Under the pieces are notes generated by a model. The model saw only the letters and a program-made list of their open reading frames with translations. It did no database searches and was not told the origin of the DNA. From NCBI GenBank assembly GCA_973895155.1, contig OZ316895.1, forward strand, positions 8,060,001 through 8,124,000: a stretch of DNA of 64,000 nt, read 5' to 3'. The position numbers and the translations under genes were made by a program. Each line of letters begins with the position of its first letter. Positions within the stretch are counted from its first letter, which is position 1. Of the stretch, positions 24,501-37,600 are shown in pieces. This DNA comes from Marsupella aquatica. Taxonomy: Eukaryota > Marchantiophyta.

Positions 24501-27500
24501 AACCAGATCGGGATCCTCTGGAGCCTTCGGCACTGGTTCGTCCCTCCCATAGACCTCTTGAAGATGGACTAATTGCGAGTAAGCACCATCTGGTGTACGA
24601 ATGAGCTCATCGTGTGTTCCTGCAAAACCAACGAGATGATCACCTTCTGTCAACAGATTTCTCGACGTTTCCATTCAGAGCAGACAAACCAAAATTGAGT
24701 GCTCGGCTCGAAATGGTCTACCGTGCAATGTGTGAGCTAAAGAAGTTGACCTGTTTCAACTATTACACCACGTTGAATTACAGCTATCATGTCTGCATTT
24801 CTGATAGTCGTCAGCCTGTGCGCTACAACCACAGTGGTTCGGTCTGTCATGACTCTCTCCAGAGCATCTTGGACCACACGCTCGGACTCGGCATCCAATG
24901 CACTCGTAGCCTCGTCCAATAGAAGAATACGAGGGTTCTTCAGGATGGCTCGAGCAATCGCCACACGTTGCTTCTGGCCACCCGAGAGCTGAATTCCACG
25001 CTCCCCGACCAGTGTTTCATACCCCTGGGATATTCACGACCCAAAAAGTAAACGTCATTGACATGCTCGACGGTTTCTAAAGCACTCCACTCCCATTTCA
25101 ATGACAAATCAGGATCCTGTGTTTGCAACCATACCAAAATTTGAAATTGAGAATTGAGATCCTCGTACACTTGGGTAAGACACTCCTACGATTCACAAGG
25201 ATTTGCATTACGACTTAACGATCAAAATTAACCCTTTGCGCAATTTCTGACAAGAATGCATTAAGACCCTGCTGTTCAGTTTGAGGGAGACAACCCATAT
25301 CAATAGGCCTCACCGTATGAATTCTTGAGATGAACTTAGAGGCATTAGCAAGTACCGCCGCATTCTTAATTTCCTCCAGACTTGCATTTTCCTTACCATA
25401 TGCAATATTCTCTCTAACAGATGTGCTGAATAAAACAGGCTCCTGGCTCACGAGGCCTATTTGTTGGCGCAGCCATTTCAACTGAATCGTCTTGATATCC
25501 ACGCCATCGAACAGCACTAACCCAGATTCTGGGTCATAAAACCTCTCTATTAAGCTCACAACTGTAGATTTCCCACTCCCACTCTCACCTACGAGAGCCA
25601 CTGTCTTGCCTGCTGGAATGGATAGAGAGAACTTGGAAAAGACAAGTACGTCTGGCCGCGTTGGGTAGCGGAAGTCTACTTCTCGGAGCTCAACATCTCC
25701 TTTGACCTTTTCGGGAACTAATCCACTCTCATCAGAGACATCGATCACAGGAACTCTTGTTATGACTTCGAATATCGTGTAGGCTGCCCCTTTACCAGCT
25801 GCAACTGCAGTCAAAGATGGAGAAGCCTGACCCAATGCCCTGAGTGAACACAAAGAAGGGTTTTGAGCACGTGCTTATTTGAGAAAATCTGTCTTGATTT
25901 TAGATTTAAAAATCATAAGGCAGACCGAGCTACAGTAAATACGCTCCCTTCTTCGATATGTGTAGCATCTCGAACGAGTATCTTGAGTTACCAAAACCTT
26001 TCTTTGAGAACAGTTCAGATTCTCTAAATTGGAACAGAATCCTCGAGAACTTCATTTTACAATGGTTCTGCAAAACATTCCAAGGAACAAAATATGCTGA
26101 GAAGAGGTCAAGAGCCAACCACTGACTGTCTACTCGGCATTCATCAGCCATGAAACAAGAAGGGTGCAGGTTTTCTTACATGGCTCCAGTCAATACTGCA
26201 AATATCACGTTGATGACTTGGCCTCCGTTTAGACTTCCGTTGAGAACAAGCTTCGATCCATACCAAAGAGCTAGCGAATAAGATGCGAACAGAACGCCAA
26301 TGAGGAACCCAAAACCCAACCCGCCAGCGAGGCCCTCCCACATGCCTGCCTTCTCTGCCCTCTGCAAATTGTCGTCGTAGTCTTGGGCTGTCTTTTTCTC
26401 CCCTGTGTAGGATGCAACCTGCAATACGATTGAGAGGCGCAACTCCGTTATCACACGAGCCGGCTGGTATTGGTAGAAGACGAGAGCAGGAGAGTGGGGA
26501 TTTTGAAAGTTAGCAAATACTCCAGCAGAACGGTGCGAGCTGAACACTAGTCCAGAACCATGTCAATGATGCAACATGCTGCCTTAAACCACATAGCTTG
26601 AAACTAAGACACCTCAGCAATTGGTTTCGCAAATATGAATAATAAAGGCAAGTTTGAGTGTCATTGTTGCACTGAAGAGATAGGTCATGACATTTCAGGA
26701 TCAGCGTCGCAGCACAGAAAAAACTGCTCAAAACAACTTCGCGATAATTTGATTCAACCCACCGTTCTGATGGCACCGATCGCTTGCTCCACTACGGCAC
26801 CAGCCGAAGCATAGGCAGTTTGCGACATATTTGTGGTTTTCGAGATGAAAATGGCCATTATGCCACCAGAGATGACTAAAATAGGCATTACTGCCATTAA
26901 TACCAGGGTAAGCTTCCAGCTCCTGATGAAGGCCACTACGAAGCCACCAACGAAGGCTGCAAGGAGCTGAATAAATTTTCCCACCTGTGGAAAGAGTAGC
27001 ACAAGTTTACGAAAGTTTCACATGGAAATTAAAAAGATGTACAACGAGCAGTGAACAATTGTTGGCCCTTCTTCAAGCTTCGGGGAAAACCTATCGCTAT
27101 AGGCTAACACGCGATCAAATACGTTTTTCATCACATAGCAAACTTCCGGGCCACCATCTCAATGTGTTGTAAAAAATACAAGACAAAAGGAAGCAGACTG
27201 GATTTAAGACCTTTTCCCCTAAGGCCTCCCGGATGACAACAGTATCTCCAGACATTCTTGTTATGACCTCTCCGGTTGATGTGTCTGTGTCGAAGAAAGA
27301 GATATCTTGTCGCAAAATTGCTCTCAAATACTTACGCCTAATTCGAGCAGCCTGTCTCTCTCCTGCTATTGTCCAACAAGCCACCTCTGCAATACAGAAT
27401 CAACCCCAAAAAGCTAATCTTAGCAATCGCATCAATCGCATCAACTATTGGACTGCATGCTGTAAGAGATTTTGAATTCAATTCATAAGACGCAGACACC

Positions 27501-28480
27501 GAGGGTATCGAAGACGTGCTTTGTTTCTGACATTCTGCACACCTTCCTATAGTTGAAAAAGTAGCACCTGCTTTGTTGAGCTGGTGGCGTGGGTCCTCTT
27601 TGAAATCATTCTCAGGATTTTTCTGAGCTTCTCTATTATTTGGTTTTGGGGTTGAGCAGTGCTTCTTTTACGAGTTACAAATTTTATACAAACAAAGAAT
27701 AGGTAAATTCAACACATTTTCGTTCCAGGAGAGACAATTCTGAGATATAACACACCCAAGTACGCTGCGACTCCGGCCCCAATTCCCAGATATACAAAAT
27801 TTAACACCACCTGCGCATTTGTTCCACAAGTGATTTTTAGACCTACATAAAACCCCAGTGACCTGTTGAAACGTGAGCCGGTAGAATTGACAAGAAAGTA
27901 AGTATAAGAGGGAACTGCCGCCGGCCAACCGATTATTTGAGATGTACGAGCCAGCTTCAAACTGTCGCAAATAATCATAGATCAGCAGAAACTACAGGGA
28001 AGTCATGCGGATTGGAACAGATGAACACACCTTGTTAACTTCGTGGACCAATCGATGAGTACTGGTAGCGTAATTCTGGCCAAATGCGTTGATGAGGTCT
28101 CCGAACAGAAAAGTCATAAGAGGTTCTGAGAGCCCGGCGCCAATCGCACCTATCGATCCCACGATCATGAGCAATACATCTGTCCCGTCTGCAAATCCGA
28201 AAAGCTTCAGCAGTGATACAGTTTGAATCGTCTCTTTCTTCCTTTTACGTTCCAATTCCGATGTAGAGTCCTTCGCATCATCATCATCACGTTTGTCTCC
28301 GGGGGCAGCAAGAACTTCAGGGTCTCCTCTGTTACCACGACTACTCTCCCCAACATGTTCGATGCCTGTGGCCACAGACCTTCCCGGTGTCTTGTCTGGA
28401 GATGCATTGAAGATTCTATCCTCAGAAGTGGTGGGATAGACTGCTGAAGTCGGAAGCCCCCCACCCGCTGGATCCGCCAT
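21567..28480 (-). CDS. ABC transporter B family, full-length P-glycoprotein type (tandem copy 1)
   Basis: This is an ATP-driven membrane exporter; plant ABCBs move auxin and other small organics, but the substrate here cannot be told. Twelve exons are read on the minus strand: 28480-28031, 27810-27756, 27386-27211, 26984-26763, 26418-26180, 25839-25314, 25024-24751, 24619-23881, 23726-23498, 23157-22891, 22718-22455 and 22211-21567. Phases all agree, giving 4086 nt, 1361 residues, long for the usual 1250-1300. The order is TMD1-NBD1-TMD2-NBD2. NBD1 has Walker [10 protein letters not shown] (about 464), Q-loop [35 protein letters not shown] and [14 protein letters not shown]2 (last exon) has the same set with [11 protein letters not shown], so both ATP sites look competent. 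The long, charged N-terminal tail (about 95 residues) and the linker after NBD1 are Ser- and Asp-rich. A near-identical gene follows upstream at 34635-41685. Confidence 0.93.
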
Positions 28481-29880
28481 TTAGGAACAAAGTGAGGAAA
28501 GAAAGATCAAACGCCCCAAAACCTCTTTGCTCCTCCTTTCAAATCCGAACCTCAACTTGAGTTATCGATAGAGTTACGGAGACATAAGGTACTAATACTG
28601 GAGAATGGTGGAAAAAACGAATTTCCACAAGAAATCCCGCCGGTCTTGAAGCAGCTCAAGCCCTACAACAGAACCTCAGCTCGTGAGAAAGCTTTTGCGC
28701 AGCTTACATCGAGCAATTACTGACGTCACCACATCTCGTATTCGGTATTTTCATTTTGAATTCAAGGTGTCGACCTTCTTGAGACATCCGGACACAAAAC
28801 TGCCAAAAAGTCTATTACAGACTCTGAATCAGAAACGGACTTTAAATCTTTCACCAAAAAAAAAACCATAAGAATGCTCGAATCTGTTAAGCCACTTGAA
28901 CCATGACGAAACTCGAAGAAAATAATAACAAACTGTACCACAAACGGAGTCAACGGAATGGAGCAAAAGAACATTTCAGACAGTCTTCCTTGATAGTCAG
29001 AGCGATAAACTTAAAATTCATCATACCGACATAAACTACTCGTTGAATGAACCAATTCAAATGTTGGGCATTCCCGGAACTCATTTCGCCACCATTACAA
29101 TCCACGTAAACTTACAGTCCATCTTCTCCACCTCAAATTGACTTCCACGCACGAACAGAGAAACACTACGAAAGAAATTCAAATTTCAGGCATTCAAGAA
29201 CTCATTCGCCACCATTACCCCCACCGCGAGTTTCAACCACGTTGGCTGTAGTCTGCTCAGAGCAGCACAACAACGACTGCAAAATTCTTCTCAATCTCTT
29301 CGTTGGCGGTATTTAGAAGCAGCTTGCAATCCGCGGCATTGGAATCTCCTGCTTTGAAATGAAAACTTTACTGAGCAATCTGGAGGCCGAAGGTAGCACC
29401 AAATGTACGGGAACCAACAACACGAATGGTGATTCAACCGTGTCCGGGGAAGGAGTAATGTACGATGCTTGATCCAGCCCATTCAAATGCTCGATCACAG
29501 GATTTCGAATGCGCAGCGGGAGAGAAATGGGATCTTGAAGTCTACCGATCCCATTCCCTGCTGTTCAGAGCAGACGCGATCCTGTATCACTGAAGAACAG
29601 GATTGCGGGCTCGAATTTCGGGATCCGTGCGACAGAAGACACAGTATTTTCAAAGTTTTGCTAGAAAGATAGAGAGAATATGCCAGATTCACAAGACAAG
29701 AGAGTTTCTTGAGGGAGAGCAAATGTCGTGGCGAAATTGCGTGTCGGGAGCTGGCCTTTATGTGACTGTAGTAGTAGTGGTGTGGGACCAACTTCTGCAG
29801 TGAAAACGGAAGACCGTCTACAATTATCCATGCGCCTTCGGTTTAGATTTCTTGCAGCGGACGTCAACGTTATTCTTGAA
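28481..29880. other. Upstream region of ABCB gene 1, shared with copy 2
   Basis: About 1.4 kb that aligns with 41686-43045. It should contain the promoter. No convincing TATA box was identified. The open frames here are short, differ between the copies and look non-coding. Confidence 0.5.
28721..28728. promoter_or_regulatory. TGACGTCA palindrome upstream of ABCB gene 1
   Basis: This is a perfect TGACGTCA (CRE / as-1-like core bound by plant bZIP factors, including TGA factors) 241 bp upstream of the ATG. It is kept at nearly the same distance (242 bp) in front of the second ABCB gene. Function is inferred from motif and conservation only. Confidence 0.5.
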
Positions 29881-29946
29881 CTACATGTTGACGTCCACCA
29901 TACGCAGTTGACCTGTGTCGCTCTTTGTGCACTCAAGTCTTCACTC

Positions 29947-30300
29947 GGACTAGGGTGGCTTTACAAGAGATTAGGGGCAGTTTCCACTTATTTTTTGTCC
30001 CCCTCTATCTGATCGGGGCCATTTATTTGGGCGGTTCACTTTTCAGTTGGAATGGACTAGGGTGGTTTTACAAGAGGCTGGGGCAGTTTCCACTTATATT
30101 TGTCCCCCTAGATCTGATCGGGGCCATCCATTTGGGAGAAACTGTTGTTGCTGTTCACTTTACAAAACTTCACTTTTCAGTTGGAATGGACTTGGGTGGT
30201 GTTACAAGAGGTTGGGGGCAGTTTCCACTTATTTTTTGTCCCAAAGATCTGATGGGGGGCATCCATTTGGGAGAAGTGATGCTGTTCACTTTACAAAATG
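29947..30300 (+). repeat. Three ~105-135 bp direct repeats
   Basis: The phrase 'ggactagggtgg.tttacaag' starts at 29947, 30054 and 30188 (third with cttggg). Each is followed by 'gggcagtttccactta' and then 'gatctgatcggggcca'. The unit starting at 30054 carries about 27 extra bases ('actgttgttgctgttcac…'). The frames that run across are repeat-derived. Confidence 0.85.
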
Positions 30301-30647
30301 TTGGGAGCACTTTCAACCAAACCTAACCTATTACGTATCCTACATGGAATGGAGTGGGGCCCAACAATTGCTTATGTGGAGCACTTTAGTCCCAGGTGCA
30401 AGCTCTCAGACAAGAGAAGTGTAGGGCAAAAGAATGTCAAGCATAGCATTAATTAGTGAAAGACCACCTCTCTTGGAGGTCTCTTCTTCTGGTCCATTAA
30501 AAAGCGACCCACAAGTCCTTCATAACATCTTCTCTTGTCACATCAGATTATCAGAAAGACTCTAGCCAAAGAAAAGGTGACATTTAGCTCGAGTGGGTCC
30601 TCAATCTGTCTTTTAGCAAATTAATCTAGCATCGCTGGCTGCATTTC

Positions 30648-30785
30648 ACTTTACAAGACCTTGGGGGCCATAAAAGGATTCCAAAAATGCTTTTAGCCCT
30701 GGGGCAATATATTTAGTGTGTGCAATGGCCTTCCAGTTTGCTTTGGTGAAAAAACCTCTCAAGTTCCCCCAAGGTCTTGTAAAGT
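30648..30785. repeat. Perfect 20-bp inverted repeat with 98-bp loop
   Basis: ACTTTACAAGACCTTGGGGG at 30648-30667 is exactly reverse-complemented at 30766-30785. If transcribed it would fold into a hairpin with a perfect 20-bp stem. It may be the remnant of a foldback/MITE element, since variants of 'ttcactttacaa' also occur in the repeats at 30150-30300. Confidence 0.8.
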
Positions 30786-33700
30786 CCTCATGAGTTCCAC
30801 CATTTATGTTGAAGGCTCCACTTTTATGGAGTACCTCTCATTGTACACTCACTCTTCAAGTTCACTTGGAATGGACTTGAGTTCCACTTTTATGTTGAGG
30901 GCTCCACTTTTATGGTGAGTGGAGTTTTCAGCTGATGGGCAAGAATGAGCAATAGCCAACAGAGAATGGGGGTCTCTCATGGGCCGGTTTTGCTGCTTTG
31001 TCTGTATTTTGATTCTCAAATCCATGGCCATGGCTTGACTGGTTAGCTCACTCTCAACTGTACCCTAAACCAGGGCTTGTTTGAGTTTGAGGAAATCTCT
31101 ACCAGATTCTTTTGACTGGAATCACTCAAACAAGGATTCCTTGTTGGCAAATGGAATCATTGAAAACCACTCTAAGCTTGCAAGTCTCCTGAGACAAACA
31201 AGAACAATAAATACCATAATTTAGGTTGGGGAGATATATGATTTGCCAAGATAAAGTGTATCAATGAAAGCCAAGCCAAGCAGATAGAAAGATCACATAC
31301 ATCATGTTCCAACAACAAAAGCTCAGGTTAGTAAGTTGCTGAACTTCACGGACAGCAAGTTATGCAAGTCTCCCTAAATCATCCGCTAGTAGCTTCCATT
31401 TGTAACACACACAGATCTTGTGGTACACTAATCTCTGAGACGAGAATATAATCCATCATTGAATTCCCTGTTTTAGGAAACTATGGTCGCTCCCCTGCCC
31501 ATGAGTTTACTGCTGGCGGGTCTTGTACTGTGTCTGTGATAGTGCTAAGCACATTGCACGGGCAAGAGGAGTTCAAAATTGTGAAGAAACTCACTCGTGT
31601 TTTTCTCACCCACTGCGAGAGGGGGCATATTTATGACTTACAAAAATCTATATTTTATCAATTAATCCAAAGGGAGCCATTGGTATCACACCTCTCTGCA
31701 ATAGCCAAGGCCCAGGTTTGTACTTCACCAACACATTCAACAACAGTTGCACAATAACACTCTTTTATCATCACCAAACAAAGAGCAGTGAATGTTTTGA
31801 CGTCTATGTCTGCTAAGCAGATTTTGAGACTGAGGGAAGCAGTGGTGTTCATTAAACCTAAGCTGGTTTATGCCAGGGAGAATGGGGAATTTGTCGAGTG
31901 ACGCCTTCAAAATCAGCGTACAAAATGTTCTCTGTGATGTAATAATGTCATTGACTTGGCAAATAAATGCTCTTATTAAAAAGGTCAAGGATGAGGATCA
32001 CCAATGCAGGTGAGAGGCAGCATTGCGTGCCTAGCTAGCCGGGCAGACTGGTATCTCAGACTTTGTCTCGTAGTTCAAAGGGGACTCTTTGCCAGGAATG
32101 GATGTGAGCGGCCTGTCAATGCTTTTTTATCTTTCTCATGGTCCAGTTCAAAGGGAATAATTCCATTACTGCCGCATGAAGGAAAACCGGGAATCAGGCT
32201 GACAGGTAACTCTTATAGATGTGAGCTTTGAGCCCAGTTTTCCTTCGGAAGCCTAGAGGAAATATGGAGTTTTTATTTGTGTTCGTTAAAAAGGAAATGA
32301 TTGAAACCTTGCTGCTAGAGTCATTCAAGTGTCATCCTTGATTCAATCCATAGCAAGGCAATATGGTAAGATGTGATTCAATCTGGAGACTAATAGAAAC
32401 CAAATCAGGTACAGATATAAATATTTGTCAATCTCTTCTTGCTCAGAATGACAGATGCATGCACCCAAGTTCAATTTATCAATGCAGACATAACACATCA
32501 TTATTGTGTGTTGCAAACCCTAGAACTTTGAGTTTTCGGCTTGTCCTTGTCCTTATTAAGCAAGCGAACTAAAGTGCAATGTCAAAGTGTACTGAATTTG
32601 ATTATATTGTATGATTGTGTTTTGTATACTCCTTCACACTCCTTGTTTGGCTTGCATTGACAAAATCGTTTGCTATGATGGTTAATTCCCTTTCCAAAGA
32701 GTAGTACCGAAGAGCAGTGAGCAGTGCCTGTCATACGGCAATGTACCAGCTATGCTCCCAACGTCGCTTGAGCTCTTCGATAGCACGATCATCACTCCAA
32801 TCTGGCGTGGCGAGGTTACGAAACAGAGAAGGTTTGGTTGCTCACTCTACTTTCTCTATTGGTAGTGCATTTGATGCCATCTCTCCTCTATGATACAACC
32901 GTCTTGGGGTATCTTATGACAACCAGCACTACGGCACAATTTTCTACGCTTTGTTGTAGAGGAAGATTTTCTTGCTCTTCTTGATACTGACAACCATTTG
33001 GTGGGAAGAATTGCAGTGATATTTCGAGCCCGTGATACACATTAAAGTAAATCCTGTCTAAATTGACACACGTTTTATCAGATCCACATTCAATTTCCTA
33101 CTATTTTGGTTCAATAAGGACAGTGGTTCTAACCTCCAACTCTCAGTTTATTACTCGTTTCTGTCTAAAGACCCGGCTCTGCACAACAGAGCATTCATCT
33201 AAGGTGCAGGGGGGATTTGTGCTTTTAATTGCCTGACTTTCAGCTTAGGTTGGCGCAGCCCTCGAAATGCTTCATTGTACCCTCAACGCTATATCATTGC
33301 ACGGATAACGATACTTGGAGAGAGGGAAAGCCCTCACATTGGACCGAAAGGAGTTGTGCTCCCAACGTTCATATTTGGGTTCGCAACCTTGACAATCTAT
33401 CAAAGAGGGTTGCTTTTCAGGGAAGAGACCAAATGTCAGGAATTTTGGACGAGGGTCACTAAACTGGATGACAGAATGTGAAGCTGGCGCTGGCATTCAA
33501 TTCGTTGCACGTTTCGCTCTGACCATCAATCAGTCTCAGTTCTGCCTGCACATAACCCACGTTTGTCTAAATTGGCCGCGTAATAATCACTCATGCCCAG
33601 TCTATAGCTGCCTGGTAAGACGCCCGCATGGACTCAAACTAAATCCTCTTCGCAGCAAAACGAAATCATTTTCTCAAGATGTTGAATGTGTTGGGCGGTA

Positions 33701-34634
33701 GTCATCACTCATGTAGCTCAAGAGGAAGAACTCATACCTCAGAGTACGCTCCGAGCTTTCGGTTGGACTAACTGATCCGTAACCTCTGTCAAATCGGAAT
33801 CAGTAGAACCCATCTGAGGAGTACAGCTTCCACTTTCAATCGGATGTGCGACTAACATCTGATACAAGCATCCATTAATCAGCCATGAGTGAAAAGAAGA
33901 CGGGAATCTCATCAAATCAAGAAATCAGAGCCACGAATAATTCCAAGAAGTGGGACCGCACCACTGTGGAAGGGAAAGTAAAAATGACACGGCTCAATAG
34001 TGTCCTTTTAAAAGCCCGATCACGAACAGGTAGAACTGTATATCCTCATAATAATCCATTACAGAGCTACTGCATAAACATTTCAATGGAAGCGAAAAAT
34101 AGCGAAAGCCTACGCAGATGCAGCTACGAGAGGTAAGTTGCAAGACCAACGATGCTCGCTAACAAACAGCAGTAGGTCATAAGAGGCGGAAGAGTAGCCA
34201 GTGGCTGAGGATGAATGGGTCATTCCGCATACCAGTTCCTATCAAGTCATCCCCAGGACTCAATTTCAGCCACGTTAGGAATATAGCAGGAGAAAGTGTA
34301 AAACCGGAACACTGTGCTGCTCACACCCAACATTCATGCCACCTGTGCATGGGCATGAAATCTATAGCGGGTGCCCCGGTTCTTCACGATACAAAGGAGA
34401 TCAGGGTGGGGATCTCATTACGATTTCTCCTGATCCCATGGGATGGAGCCGAGACAATCTAATGTGTCAAAATTGGGATCCCAATTATCTCGCACTTTTA
34501 GCTCCCGGCAGAAATTACTATCAAGACATCACGATTTCCTTTAGTGCCCCAGAATCCAAACCTCTTCTCAATTGCCGTTTTGCTCGTAAGGGGATGGAAA
34601 TGAGGACTAGTCCTATTCAAACGGGTGCTAAAAG

Positions 34635-37600
34635 TTATGACGTAGAGGTGTGGAGTTTCACTAAGGATGCATATGCTCCATCAGCCTTCGCAATTAGGGC
34701 GTCGTGATTTCCTTGTTCTATTATGGCACCATCTTTAACCACCGCGATTATATCAGCGTTTCTCACAGTTGATAGGCGATGGGCGACCACAACAGTGGTC
34801 CGGTGAACCATGATCCGATTCAAGGCCTCTTGCAGTACATGCTCGGACTCCGCATCTAATGCACTTGTAGCCTCATCCAGCAGTAGAATCTTTGGATCTT
34901 TTAATATAGCTCTGGCGATGGCTACTCTTTGCTTTTGACCTCCTGAAAGCTGCGTACCCCTTTCGCCCACTCGCGTTTTGTATCCTTCTGGCAACGCAGA
35001 AATGAACTTATGGGCATTTGCTGCCTCGGCAGCTGCTTGAATCTCTGCCTGCGTGATCTTGCCTTCTTGTCCATAGATGATGTTCCAATAGACATTCTCA
35101 TCGAAAAGAACAGGCTCTTGACTCACCAGACCAATTTGCTGCCTAAGCCATTTCAATTGCAGCTTCTGAATTTCCACTCCATCTACTAAGATCAGCCCGG
35201 ACTGTGGGTCATAGAACCGCTCGATCAGAGAGATGACTGTAGACTTCCCACTCCCGCTTTCGCCCACGAGCGCTAAAGTCTGATGAGGACAACGCCAGCA
35301 CCTCCAGTCAGTCTCAGTAAAATAGGCAACGAATACATAGGTGATATCCCAGCTTAGAGATGATGGACAGTAAGTGCACTTCAGGCTTACGAATGTGCCA
35401 TCCAGAAGGAGTTGTAAATGTATTAAGAGCAAGGCAGGCATGAGCTCAATGGAACGAGGCTATATTCGTGAGCTGATATTGGTGAGCTGAAACTAGACAA
35501 TCACGCACTAGGTCACAAAAGACGAATTGACACTAACCTGCCCGGCCTGCACCTTCAGGCAGAGGTCCTGAAAGATTTGAATGTCCGGCCTCGTGGGGTA
35601 GAAGAAGGAGACGTGCTGAAACTCGATATCACCCTTTGCCTGTGTTAAGGTCTTCCCAGACATGTCGCTAGGATCGATCCTCGACTTCCGATCCAATATT
35701 GAAAATATGGAATTGACGGAAATCTTGACCTTTCCAATGTCGGGAAAGAGGCTCGACGTCTGCACCGCACCCGTGGCACTCAAAGTAATTGCGAAAAACA
35801 CCTGGAACGACACCATCGTCATCATCACTGTTATCACCCAAAAATCACCTATATGAACTTGGAAATGACGTCATTGACGTGGGTTCTGCTTACCCTAAAC
35901 CCTGTACAGCTGATGTTTCGAAAACGAGTAAACAAATTTGAGGACTATTGAGGAAGATAGACTCACCCTAAACACCGCTTTGAAGGTTGTTGTCCCATTT
36001 TCCACGAACTTGCCACCTGCCCAGAAACGCAATGCGAAGCTGGAAAACAGAACCAAATTGGAGAACCCAAGGGCAATCCCACTCACCAACCCCTGTCGAA
36101 TACCAGTTTTTAAAGGTTTCTTGCACTTCTCGTCGTAGAGATAGCATACTCTTTCCTCGGCAACAAACGATGCCACCGTGCGAATGCTGCTGACACCATC
36201 GGTGGCGATTCGAGTAGCTTCTTCGTACTTCGCCTGGAACCACATACGAGGAAAGCAAACAAATTCTGCTGGGAACAATAGTTACATGGAATTGTATACT
36301 CACAACCACAGCATATAAGGAGCTTTCTGTCGCCTGGCTCTCTTCGAATACTGTCGACTCTAAAACGAATTTATGCATTGTTTCATTCAATCGTTTTTCT
36401 TTCACTTCATTTTCCATTGGCACTCTTTGACAGAGGCAATGTAAAAGTTCGGAAAGGGGCAGATATATTCACTCTAAGCTCAGGTCTAGTAAATCGATAA
36501 TCGTCAAGGTACACAGCAAGAGCAATTCATAAAACTGCTTTTGTGAAAGGACCAACCTTGGCATCAACGCTGAGACCCATCATCCACTGAACTTGTACAT
36601 AGCTTTGGATACCAAGCAGGGGAACCACAGCAAGGATCACGAATGCCAACTGCCAACTGGCAGTAAAAGCTATGACCAGGCCCGCGATTATGTTCGACAC
36701 ATTCTGGACCAGCAGAGCGAGGGAATCTCCCACGATCGCGCGCACTGTGGCTGCATCGGTTGACAATCGTGAACTGATTGCACCACTGAAACAGAACCGA
36801 GACACTATAGTGAGTTTCTTATTTAGTTCAGAACAATCCATTACCACAATTTGAAAGGATATAATCGTTCTCATGCTAGACAACTCGTTACCAAAAAATC
36901 CACAAAGCCAGACGACGAAGAAAAAGTATAAGCATAAAACCTGGAATTCTGCTCCTCGTCGAACCAGTTTATCTCTTGGCAAAGAATATTCTCCAATGTC
37001 ATCCTCCTTACGCGACGAATCAACTTTGATCCAATAATTGCGAAGGTAAATGATTGAATCGGGGTAGCAATTCCAATAAAAATTGCCAGTATCACGAACA
37101 TGAGTGCCCAGAAATCGATGTCTTTCCGTAATTTGTGTGGGGTCTCAAAGAATGCCGTTATAATGCTCGACAGCAAGAGACCAAAGACAGGGAAAACTAA
37201 TCCATTCCCTGCAGCTGCACAAAGTCCTACCAGAAACAAAGGAAGTTCTGGCCGGTTGAGCTTAGCAAGTCTGAAAATGGACACATTGTTTACCGCCTTC
37301 TTGATCCCTGCCTTTTTTCGCACTTCACTTGCATTCTCGAAATCGCCGTCACCTCCAGCCAATAAGTTCCGTGGCTGCGAAAGTCTGCTTTCCATATCGG
37401 GCGCGTCACTGACTTCTTGACTTACGCGCTTTGTGTCAGTGTGCGTCTTGCTGTCCCCTAAACCGCTGCGCCTTGGCGAGAGATTTCTAAAACTACCACC
37501 GCTGAGCCTTGCCGAGTGACTGCTAAAACTACCACCGTCCAACGTAGAGAGTCCACTCTCCCCTTTCACAATTGGAGCCTCCACGACTTCAGGAACCAGA

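Larger units (their letters stand above)
18795..29880. repeat. Segmental tandem duplication, copy 1 (contains ABCB gene 1)
   Basis: From about 18795 ('ggatcattgctccaatctgg') to about 29880 ('ggacgtcaac') this copy aligns collinearly with 32780-43045. The match covers all 12 ABCB exons, their introns, the downstream flank and about 1.4 kb upstream. Coding exons are nearly identical and flanks drift more. Copy 1 is longer mainly because of two insertions (about 19608-20009 and 20775-21215). The edges are approximate. Confidence 0.85.
29881..32779. other. Spacer between the two duplication units
   Basis: About 2.9 kb with no counterpart elsewhere in the window. The left part (29942-30300) is a three-unit repeat, and an inverted repeat sits at 30648-30785. 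The rest has scattered short frames (for example 31737-31988 minus) with no recognised domain. Confidence 0.4.

Noticed and set aside
29653-30012. Possible exon upstream of ABCB gene 1
   Set aside because: The corresponding position in duplication copy 2 does not keep the frame, so it is not under coding constraint.
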